A stretch of DNA of 21,933 nucleotides from Stramenopiles sp. TOSAG23-2. Its lineage: Eukaryota > Sar. A model generated the notes under the pieces. The model ran no database searches and was not told the origin of the DNA. It saw nothing but the letters and a program-made list of their open reading frames with translations. The position numbers were made by a program, and so were the translations under genes. The stretch lies in NCBI GenBank assembly GCA_900128395.1, contig LT649522.1, positions 1 to 21,933 of the forward strand. Reading direction: 5' to 3'. Shown piece by piece: positions 7,408 through 16,000 of the stretch. Position 1 is the stretch's first letter. Each line of letters opens with the position of its first letter.

Positions 7408-8850
7408 TTACCACTTACAATTATTTGTACAAAACCAACATTTATAGGAAATGTAGATATCAGTATTACTAGAAGTTTGATTACTAAAATCACTAGTAAC
7501 TTCTTGATTACATAATGGACATCGAACACTTTGTTGCAACCATTGTCTAATACAACCTGCATGAAATTTATGTTTACATGGTAAAGTTAATACTTCTTCA
7601 CCACTTTCATATTCACAAATACAAATGGAACATTGGTCTTCCTCTTGTTCCTCGGTATCTAATTTTTGAAAAATTACTTTATCAAATTGACTGAATACTT
7701 CTGCCGGTGTCCCACGTGTTCGCTGTTGCATTGCAACACCACCTTGTCCACCTTGTAACCATGGCATCCTTGCACCACGATTAAAACGTTGATTATGTAC
7801 CATGCCAGCAGGACTACGACGAAATGCGGCAAAACATGCAATTAGTAATAATGTGGCGGTCGATGAAAATAATATCATAAACAATAAAATTGAATATGTA
7901 TAATGTGAACCATTATCTTTACAACCTTTACTATCATTTGAAACACCGTTTTCATTACATTCCCCTAACGTAGTCACTGGTATACCTTGCATTGCTTTTG
8001 CAATTGCATCTTCCAATCCAGTTGGAGTTTTCGGACCACAATAATGTTCACCATTGATCACGATTGTTGGTGAAATAACAGCACCAGCATCTTTTGATTT
8101 TTTAAAACTATCTTCCAATGCATATGATACTTGCCTAGAACGTACACATCGATATACAGCTTCTTGAAAATCTTTATTATCAACTTTTTCTTTACAAGCT
8201 TCGCCAAGAACCGACATTTCTTCGTGTGTATCTTTTATTAAACATTGAAAGTACGGAACTGCCATTACCGTAATATCCTTACTAGCAAAAACTTGCTGTG
8301 CACATAACATATACACATCCCCTATCACATCGTTTCTACCTAATGTAGAGGAAAACCCACGTTGTGCTGTTCCATGGCCTATAAAATCAGCTTTAACAGA
8401 TGCTTCTTTGCAATTTACAACACTAGGCAACATATTATTCAAAGCTGCTTGTCCATATTTACACGTTGACATCATATATATCTGTACATCTACTTTACCA
8501 ATATCTGAAGTAATGCTTGTAGTGTTTTCAACGGAACGACAAGTTTGTTCACCTGTTGTTTCTCCAGTCCCACCACCAGATGCACCAGATGGTGGTGTTT
8601 CTTCTTCTTCGTTTGTTCCTAAAAAACGTCTTTTTCCAACGATGCTATCTTTTTCCTCTAATATTGATATTGGTCCCTTCAAATATTTATGTTCTTTATC
8701 GTATTTAACATTGTGAATTTTGATTTCATGAAATGTATCATATGAATTTGTTTTAATTGATAAAACAATATTATTATGTACTATAAATAAAAATGCAAGA
8801 CTACAATATATTACAAATGTGGTGATTCTAGTAGTAGTAGTGACATGCAT
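7408..8850 (-). CDS. Secretory thioredoxin-fold (GILT-like) / transmembrane / RING-H2 protein
   Basis: This 480-aa protein has a signal peptide (about 1-31), a low-complexity acidic/Gly linker (about 75-100), and a lumenal domain at about 117-295. The lumenal domain resembles the GILT/DsbA-like thioredoxin fold: a beta strand VQIYMMSTCKYG at the active-site position, paired cysteines, and SPTIVINGEHYCG typical of the cis-Pro region. The active site has one Cys (C-K-Y-G) instead of CxxC, so ordinary disulfide reductase activity is doubtful. One membrane helix follows (about 319-343), then a cytosolic RING-H2 finger (about 405-447: CSIC ... CKHKFHAGC ... CPLC). The RING implies E3 ubiquitin-ligase activity, and the lumenal domain would act as the sensor or substrate receptor, by analogy with PA-TM-RING proteins. 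The GILT assignment is from motif shape and is less certain than the RING. Confidence 0.78.
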   Translation of the reverse strand: MHVTTTTRITTFVIYCSLAFLFIVHNNIVLSIKTNSYDTFHEIKIHNVKYDKEHKYLKGPISILEEKDSIVGKRRFLGTNEEEETPPSGASGGGTGETTGEQTCRSVENTTSITSDIGKVDVQIYMMSTCKYGQAALNNMLPSVVNCKEASVKADFIGHGTAQRGFSSTLGRNDVIGDVYMLCAQQVFASKDITVMAVPYFQCLIKDTHEEMSVLGEACKEKVDNKDFQEAVYRCVRSRQVSYALEDSFKKSKDAGAVISPTIVINGEHYCGPKTPTGLEDAIAKAMQGIPVTTLGECNENGVSNDSKGCKDNGSHYTYSILLFMILFSSTATLLLIACFAAFRRSPAGMVHNQRFNRGARMPWLQGGQGGVAMQQRTRGTPAEVFSQFDKVIFQKLDTEEQEEDQCSICICEYESGEEVLTLPCKHKFHAGCIRQWLQQSVRCPLCNQEVTSDFSNQTSSNTDIYISYKCWFCTNNCKW

Positions 8851-9353
8851 GGTTTAAAAATGATCTTTATATATCTCTGTATATAATATATATATATATA
8901 TATATATTACACGCACGTATGTATCTAATAATATATCGTTTTACGCACAGATAAGCAAGTTCTTCTATATGTTATATACTATATGTTCTGCTTCCATCAT
9001 TTCATCTGTTACATGTAGACGTATTATCAATGTTATTAGTTGTTTTTTAGTGTGTTTTTGATGATTAGTTTCATGTACGTTCGATATTGAATTCTCGTTG
9101 TTAATGGTATGTCCATGCTAAATTCTGGATTTAATTTATTTGGCAACATACACGCACTTGTTCTTTTTCGGAATGATATTTATCGACATGGGATTCCAAG
9201 TTTTATATTTTATTTGGAAAAAAAGTAGAAAATATCCGAAAACATACATTATTTTCATTGATTATTTTCCATAGTTAGAATAGTGGATAATATTAAAAAT
9301 GTGCTTGAGCTTTTTGGAGTAGGGCTAGGAATGCCATTTTTGATATATTAAAT

Positions 9354-9635
9354 TTGTTTTCATTTAAGTACAATTACCAGTACTCTGGTTTTTATATAGG
9401 AAATTTTTTATGTCATTCATTGTATTTTTGTCTGGTCAATGAAGGTATTGGTGAAGACGGGGATTTTTCCTGCATTGCCTGTATATCAGCAGCTGGATTT
9501 CATAAATCGTTTTGCACCGCCTTATATAGTTCACTATTTACGGCTTGGGGTGATTTTTTGATTGTGCCACTTTCAGGCTATAAACTTTGTATAATAATAG
9601 CCGAGCGTTTACGTGCTGCTATAAACATTGTATAA
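9354..9635. pseudogene. Coding-like relic, strand uncertain
   Basis: The central part of this segment is clearly less AT-rich than its surroundings, which suggests former coding DNA. The plus strand is open for 93 codons but reads as a Cys-rich hydrophobic chain typical of an antisense frame. The minus strand from ATG at 9630 reads MFIAARKRSAIIIQSL, which resembles an IQ motif, then a TAG. It continues in the same frame with protein-like composition (PESGTIKKSPQAVNSELYKA) through a TGA to a final TGA. A decayed minus-strand gene fragment is the better reading; its family is not established. Confidence 0.3.
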
Positions 9636-9669
9636 TATAATAATAAAGAAAACCAACTTATTCCATGCC

Positions 9670-9837
9670 ATGCCAACTTTGTCTTTCAAAAACATTCAAC
9701 AAGACAATGTTTTGAAAGTTTCTTATTCGCAAAGCAGACAACGAGTTGTATATGCAAATACAAATCCTGGTGCAGCTGTCTTTAAAACTTTGACAGAGCA
9801 CAATCATTTGGCACTTCAATTATATAAAATATATTAA
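9670..9837 (+). CDS. Small hypothetical ORF or gene fragment
   Basis: ATG 9670 opens a 55-codon frame beginning MPTLSFKNIQQDNVLKVSYS and ending in TAA. The composition is balanced and protein-like, unlike nearby AT-rich DNA. I do not recognise it and it has no visible domain. It may be an exon, a relic or a small protein. A 13-bp hairpin (9683-9718) lies inside its 5' end, which argues for caution. Confidence 0.25.
   Translation: MPTLSFKNIQQDNVLKVSYSQSRQRVVYANTNPGAAVFKTLTEHNHLALQLYKIY
9683..9718. repeat. Stem-loop, 13-bp arms with one bulge
   Basis: CTTTCAAAAACATT (9683-9696) pairs with AATGTTTTGAAAG (9706-9718) across the 9-nt loop CAACAAGAC; one extra A bulges in the left arm. It could be a structured RNA element or a fold-back remnant. 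Confidence 0.5.
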
Positions 9838-9897
9838 AGACTTATAAACACAACAAAGTGAAGTGGTATATGATTCATAAACACCTGTAAAGAGAGT

Positions 9898-10110
9898 AAA
9901 ATAAAAGCAGTTGAATCATTTCTTTTTTTTTCACAACAGTTAGTGAACAATAAAATCAGTTGAATCATTTCCATCGTTTGTATTCTTTTTTTTTCATAAC
10001 ATACAAGGAGGATACAGCTTAAAAAGGAATAGAAAGTTCTATCTATATATAAAACCTTGTATAGTGGAAAATAAAATCAGTTGAATTGTTTCTTTTTTTC
10101 TTTCACATCA
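9898..10110. repeat. Three imperfect direct repeats upstream of the coiled-coil gene
   Basis: AATAAAA(T/G)CAGTTGAAT followed by a TTTC tract, poly-T and a CA-rich end occurs at about 9898-9936, 9948-10000 and 10068-10110. Spacing is irregular (about 50 and 120 bp). The poly-T/CACAACAG end of the first copy resembles a 3' splice acceptor. The array lies 375-590 bp before ATG 10485 and may belong to its promoter or leader. Confidence 0.55.
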
Positions 10111-10484
10111 TTGTTATTGAAACTATACAAACAATGTCACATTTTTTCATGTTCACAATTAGGGTATCAATGCTATTCCTATGTTATATTTATCTGATGC
10201 TATGCCCCTGCTGCCTCCACTTCCCCCTATCAAGTAGTATACTACTCCCCTTACAAGTACAATACATCAAAATGAATGAAAAAGGGAAAAGGGCGAGGAG
10301 TTTTTGATGAAAAAAAAGAGAGGGGAAACAAGAAATAAAATATATAGAAGTGCGTGCAGTTCATTCGTGTAGAGAAACACACAATACATTGTAGATATAA
10401 AGACATTGTAGATATATAGGTATAACCAATATTATTATATATAGATATATTTATTAGCAATAACAGAGGAGGTAGATATAAAAT

Positions 10485-11231
10485 ATGAAGTCAAGTTCAT
10501 ATGCAATAATATGCATCGTTGCATTTATTGTACTATTGCTACATAGTCACAATGTCAATGGAAGTAGTGTAAATAATAAAGCGAATAGAATACATAATAA
10601 TAACAATAATAATAAAATTGATTATAATATGTTAGAGGAAAAATTAACAATAGAAAATGAAAATATAAGGAAAGAAAACAAACGTTTAGAACAATTTTTA
10701 TTAAATAGTAAATATTTAGAAGAAAGCAATAGCAATAATATTGACATTACCTCTTTACTCGAAATGGAAGAGCAAGCACCAAAACTTTTATGTGAAGAGT
10801 TTGCTAATTCTGCTATTGGTTTATGCCGTAAACAATATGTCGATTGTATTAAAAGAGCTGCAGGTGCTACGACAAAGAAATTAACTGCACGCGCCATTCG
10901 ACGTGCAGCAGAGAATTCCACAGAGATAGTCGACGAACAAGATAGACTTGCACAGGTAGATGAAAATCCTGGACCGTCCTATCAAACGCCTTTACAACGT
11001 CGTGAAAATTCTGCTAAACATGCAAACATGCCAAAACCATTCATGACATTGCAACCAAATGCGATGATTCCACCATCATCGATGTTACCAGATATCAACA
11101 CGATGAAAAATAAAAATGCTGATCCAGAAAAAGCAATTGTTGATTCTACTAAAAAATTAGCAAATAATGGAGATATTACATGGGATCAAAAGAAGAAAAT
11201 TGATGCCGATGTGAATAAAAAAAAGTTGTAA
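10485..11231 (+). CDS. Secreted Asn-rich coiled-coil protein, hypothetical
   Basis: This 248-aa protein opens with a signal peptide (about 1-26, IICIVAFIVLLL then NVNGSS). An Asn tract follows (37-43), then a charged heptad-like helix (about 49-80) and a short Cys-containing helix (LLCEEFANSAIGLCRKQYVDC, quoted here in two parts: LLCEEFANSAIG and LCRKQYVDC, about 101-121). The C-terminal half is polar, Pro- and Lys-rich, and probably disordered. Residues 157-164 read QVDENPGP, close to but not matching the 2A consensus D(V/I)ExNPGP. I do not recognise the family. A purine-rich AGAGGAGGTAG sequence lies just before the ATG. Secretion is inferred from the signal peptide alone. Confidence 0.65.
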   Translation: MKSSSYAIICIVAFIVLLLHSHNVNGSSVNNKANRIHNNNNNNKIDYNMLEEKLTIENENIRKENKRLEQFLLNSKYLEESNSNNIDITSLLEMEEQAPKLLCEEFANSAIGLCRKQYVDCIKRAAGATTKKLTARAIRRAAENSTEIVDEQDRLAQVDENPGPSYQTPLQRRENSAKHANMPKPFMTLQPNAMIPPSSMLPDINTMKNKNADPEKAIVDSTKKLANNGDITWDQKKKIDADVNKKKL

Positions 11232-11837
11232 ATATCATCATATAGTTTTAAATATTATTAAACACACACACAGAGACACAGAAATAAAAAAATATATATT
11301 TTTGTTGTACCCCTCGTTTATATATAATTTTCTATCAGATATACACGTAAGTCTTTTTATCATATCTTTGGTTCTCTCTTGCATTTTAGAAAAGTATGCT
11401 AGACAATCAAAAATTGGTTTACTTCTGACGACACAAAACTTTTTTTTATGCACTTTTCATAATCGAAAATCACACACCTAATACATGTACCATTCCCCAA
11501 AACAAATATATATGCATATATTTCTTTTGAATATTGAACAATTTACTATAATATATAATAAATGCGTATTTAAATCACTTTTGATTTGAGACTTTAATTT
11601 ACTCGGGAGTAAAAGAAAAAAGAAATTTATATATAATATATGAGTAAGAGAAAATTATATATATTTCATATATATATATATAAATAATAATTCTGAATTA
11701 ATAATTTTATATTCAAATTATTAAATAAACAAATTAATTAAATATACATTTATTTAACAAAGAAGAAAAACAATAAAAGATACAAAAACATATATATATA
11801 TATATATGTATGTATAAGACTTACTATATATAAAAGA
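11232..11837. other. AT-rich spacer between two plus-strand genes
   Basis: About 600 bp of very AT-rich DNA with TA runs (around 11667-11682 and 11791-11806) and A-rich tracts. I see no gene. It should contain the 3' end of the coiled-coil gene and the promoter/leader of the TMEM242-like gene. Confidence 0.5.
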
Positions 11838-12464
11838 ATGGATGATAAACCCCCAAACACAGATATAACAAAGGAGGAATGGAAAAAATTAAGCGAACCA
11901 TCACCTTGGCTTGACAACACTGCTGTTAAATTATCACCATTATTGCTTGGATGTGGATTATTAACGTATGGATTTAATTATGGATATAATAAACAAGTTG
12001 AAAATTTTAAGAAGGAAGAGAAAGATTTGCAACGGCGGATGGTAAAAAAGCGGAAAGGAATTGGCAGTAATTCGAAATTAGTAGAGCAAAAGAAAATGAA
12101 TTTTAATAAATACGATCCTAAATTTAATGTAGAAGATCGAGCTAGGAAACTTGCATTAAAAGCACTTGGTTATTCCACGGTATTAACAGGTGCATTTTTT
12201 CTCGGTAGCATTGCCGTAGTTGGAATATATTTCAACGTTACTTCTTTGCGCCAATTTTCTGATAAAATGGTAGAGATTGGACCAGATGCAATGGGTGGAC
12301 CAGTGCAAGAATCAATTGAAAAACCTTTACGGCGTTTCAGGGCATGGATGGAAAATACATTTGAAACACCAACTCATGATGAACCTCTTTCAAAAGATTC
12401 TATTTTCTATGATGAAAAAGATGAAGCAACATATGCAAAAAAAGATAATAAGAAAGAGAAATAA
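11838..12464 (+). CDS. TMEM242: TMEM242-like mitochondrial inner-membrane protein
   Basis: This 208-aa protein has two membrane segments, at about 30-48 (LSPLLLGCGLLTYGFNYGY) and 105-133. The second, LALKALGYSTVLTGAFFLGS, followed by SLRQFSDKM, matches the signature of metazoan TMEM242 (Ala-Leu-x-Ala-Leu-Gly-(W/Y), then a short loop ending in x-DFRSKM). In mammals TMEM242 works with TMEM70 in assembling the c-ring of mitochondrial ATP synthase and contacts complex I assembly factors, so the same role is inferred here. The protein is longer than the mammalian one because of a basic loop between the helices and an acidic/Lys-rich tail. A complete single exon starts at ATG 11838. Recognition is from memory of the family, so confidence is moderate. 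Confidence 0.65.
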   Translation: MDDKPPNTDITKEEWKKLSEPSPWLDNTAVKLSPLLLGCGLLTYGFNYGYNKQVENFKKEEKDLQRRMVKKRKGIGSNSKLVEQKKMNFNKYDPKFNVEDRARKLALKALGYSTVLTGAFFLGSIAVVGIYFNVTSLRQFSDKMVEIGPDAMGGPVQESIEKPLRRFRAWMENTFETPTHDEPLSKDSIFYDEKDEATYAKKDNKKEK

Positions 12465-13051
12465 AATATAATAAATCACTATCTAAATAAAAATAAAAAG
12501 AAGAACTATTATCGAGGCGTGGAGGAGGGTGTGTGTGTGTGTGTGTGTGTGTAGAATTAGGAAACATACATGTACAACATATTTGTAAATAATGGAAATA
12601 TTGTGCCACATGTAAAATAAAATATAAAGAAAAAATGTAAATCAAACAAAAAGAGAGAGAGTGTGAGAGCGGGGCAGGGAGGTGAGAGCAGAGAGGTGAG
12701 CCAGTGAGAGTCGAAAAATATATTACGTCGTATTTTTTGAAAAAATTTAAATAATATATATTCGTATATCGTATTCTACGAAAACGTTCAGTACAAAAGC
12801 GTTATATAAAATATAAAAAAAATCTATTCACCTTTACCTTCATCTCGAAGATATGGTTTTCATTTGTAGGTACATACCCATTTTTACAAAAATAAAATTT
12901 CATGGATAATATCATTACGAGTACGAATATGATGATGCGCGCAAATTAAGCTCGTGTTCATTGAAAAATAAAATAAAAAAGGCAATGCTTCCTTTGCACA
13001 TTTTTTAAACTTTAAGAAAAACCATCCCAGCTCCTCTCCATTCACGCTTCA
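12465..13051. other. Convergent spacer with GT and GA-rich simple repeats
   Basis: This lies between the TMEM242-like (+) and RAD16 (-) stops. It contains a GT dinucleotide run of about 12 units (12529-12552) and a purine-rich tract with repeated GGTGAGAG/GTGAG units (about 12650-12712). A TACGAGTA motif occurs at 12916-12923. AATAAA-like signals follow the TMEM242 stop. No coding potential is seen. Confidence 0.5.
12529..12552. repeat. GT dinucleotide microsatellite
   Basis: About twelve uninterrupted GT units lie 65 bp after the TMEM242-like stop codon, probably in its 3' UTR. Length is likely polymorphic. Confidence 0.85.
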
Positions 13052-16000
13052 TTATTTAAATAAAAATCGTAAATCATCAGTTGTTAATTGACTCAATGCC
13101 AATGCACTTGAATCGATTGTGCCTTCAAAAACCAATTGTTTCTTTTCTTGAAGCTCTGACATTCTTTCCTCAATCGTATCCTTTGTAATAAATCGTATAG
13201 CGGTAACCGTTTTGGTTTGTCCAATACGATGAGCACGTTGAATTGCTTGAAGTTCGACTGCAGGATTCCACCACGGTTCCAATACAAATACATGCGATGC
13301 TTCTTGTAAATTCAAACCTTCCCCACCAGCTTTCAAGGACATGATGATTATATGTATCTCCGGATCTGTTTTGAACTGATGCAACACAGCGCTACGTTGC
13401 TTTAAACTCATCGTCCCAACAAGTTTTACCACGTTGTATCCAGCATCTTTTAAACGCCACTCAACGATATCAATCATACGATTGTATTGTGAAAATATGA
13501 TACCTTTATTCCCTTTTGTTTTTGCCAATGCTTTCACATGTCTTAGTACCGCTTCAACTTTTGAACTGCTTTCAAAATTATCCATAGTCAATTGTTGAAC
13601 AATACTTTTACGACCAAGTAAAATGTTTTTTGAAGAGGATGCCCTTTTTCTTGTAGTTGTCGTAGTTGTACTTGTTGAACGGCTGCTGTTGCTGCCGTTA
13701 TTACTACCGGAAGAGGAGGAAGAGGAAGATGGAGTTTGCACAATCACTTTCCTTATTGTCGCACGACATACTGGACAAGCGTTTTTACGCTTTCGAAAAA
13801 TCTTTGTACAATCGGAACATGTATATATGTGCCCGCACGGCACCAATAAAGCATTACGTTCTTTTTCCATACATACAATACACTTTGTTGGATCCTCAGT
13901 GGTTATGGTGGAAGAATCATTTGTTTCATCAAGGCCACGAACTTCGTTCATTTGTACAGTAAGCGGTATAAAGCAAACAGGGCATGTAAGTACTTTGTCA
14001 ATACCGTTTGCATTGTTCTTCTTCTTCTTCTTCTTCGTGGCTGTTCGTTTTCTTTTCTTCTTTTGCTTTGTATCGGATAATGAATTTTCATTTTCTTCCC
14101 CATCATTCTCTCCATTAAATTCTTTTGTATACTCCTCCAAGCACGATTTGTGAAACGTATGGTGACATGCGGATAAAACACAATCCCGGCTTTTCAAAAT
14201 ATCGAATCCACAAATACCACAAACATCACTATGGCCGGATGATTTTGATGGCAAATTTTGCTTCTCGCCTTCAAATTGTCCATGGACAACCAGGTACGGA
14301 TGATCCAATGTCTGCCTCAATCGTGATAGGAGCTGGAACACATGGGCATAATTATTCAATAACGTTCCTTTGTTTACGTACGTATCGAACTTGGAGCGAC
14401 TATTTTTGTAGATACACTCGTAAAAATCTCTCTCCGATGCATCCAACGTAAGCATTTCAATATTTATATTTAACGGCGGCAATTTGATATCTTCCGCTCG
14501 CTCAACCTTTGTTCTGCGCAACATGACAACATCGAGGATATCTTGCTTCAAACGCAACATGGCTTTGCGCCCATCACCGATGTAACCATAGCGTTTGATA
14601 GGATTCATGACCATTTTATTGAAAAATGAATAATGCCTCATCGGTGTACATCCACATTTAGTACATTTTTTTGATCTAGGGCCAAACTCCCAATAGAGAG
14701 AAACGCAAGGACAACCTTTTGTTTTACAAAAATAATACGAGTGCGGAGCTAGCACAAGAAATCGAATCAATGCATACAGTTCACTGACACGATTTTGCAA
14801 CGGTGTACCCGTCAAACACCACCTGTACGTGGATTTTAATGCATATACGGCTTTTGCTGTGCTATTTGTTCTACCTTTGATTTTGTGCGCTTCATCTAAG
14901 ATGATACGTAGCCATTTGGTTCGGTGAAGAGTTGATTTTCTTAAATTGACGCCATCCCTATCGGTAAATTCTTCATCGTCTACGTCATCATCATCGGATG
15001 ACGAAGAATCATCATCATCATCCTCAGACGAAGATTCTTCGTCGCTGGAAGATTCTTCAACTTTTTTCTTTCCATTTTTTTTTCTCGGTTTGCTCTTTTT
15101 TGTATCAGGAGCTTTCTTCATCGAAGGTTTTCTTGTCCTTGACGTTGCTTTTTTCTTCGCACCCTTACCATTTTTCTTCTTCTTTGGTTTCAAACTATCC
15201 TCATTAGGATCGTAATCCTCATCATACGAGTCGTCGATGTAAGCACTTTTCTTCTTTTCTTCTTTTTTCCGTTTCGCACCTGAAAAATAAGGAGATGTCT
15301 TCGTAACTGATCGGGCAGCACGTCGCTTTCTCGGGGTTTGAGAATCGCTACTTCCTAAAGACGAAGGAGCTGGATCCAACGGCCCCGATGTCAATGAATC
15401 TTGAAGTTTTGCCAATGGTCTAGCTAACGTTGTGGTTGATGCTTGTGAAGCATTATTGTCATTCGATTTCATCGTTCTTGTATTGGTAGTCGTATTCGTC
15501 TTTCTCGTTTCGCTTGCTTTTGCACCATTCGGGCTTTCGTTTTTCTCTGTACCCGTTTTCTTCTTCTTCTTCGTTGATACATACATTGGTACCGCTTCCC
15601 TATTTGCATCTGCCATCAATTCACGGTAAATAGCTGTAGGCGTTGGCATTTTTGCTTTCCGTTTTCCTTTTTTACCTTTGGCAGGTTTTTTTTTAACTGC
15701 CTTTGCCCCATCCTCCGTTTTCTTAGTTGGTTTCTTCTTTGTAATTTTCAATGTTACTTTTGCTTTTTCCAATGCTGCTTTTTTAGTTTTAGTTCTCTCC
15801 GTTTTCTGCTGCTTCTGCGTACGCATTGAATTTGGACCACAAAAATATTGATTATGCAAAATCAATTTACGTGGCAGATATAATTTATTACAATATTCAC
15901 ATGAAACTTTCTGTTTATTTACTTGGCGCCTGTAATCATATTCCAAGACTGCGTAAGTAGTGAGCACAACATCATATTTCAACAGATCACGTGGTTTTAT

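Larger units (their letters stand above)
8851..10484. other. 1.6-kb divergent spacer with microsatellite, relics and repeats
   Basis: The spacer lies between the start of the RING gene (-) and the coiled-coil gene (+). It contains an AT dinucleotide run (8886-8907), a GC-richer coding-like island (about 9430-9630), a small ORF (9670-9837) with a hairpin at its start, three imperfect direct repeats (9898-10110) and an AG-rich leader before 10485. An open frame at 10086-10307 is hydrophobic low-complexity and I do not accept it as a gene. Confidence 0.5.

Noticed and set aside
8886-8907. AT run as a replication origin or transposon terminus
   Set aside because: It is an ordinary dinucleotide microsatellite like others in the window, with no flanking inverted repeats or target-site duplication.
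10086-10307. Hydrophobic 73-aa plus-strand ORF
   Set aside because: Low-complexity Phe/Ile/Leu composition from T-rich DNA that overlaps the third direct repeat; no family features.
12650-12712. G-quadruplex in the purine-rich tract
   Set aside because: Runs are GGGG, GGG and then only GG; at best a weak two-layer structure, so it is noted as a simple repeat only.
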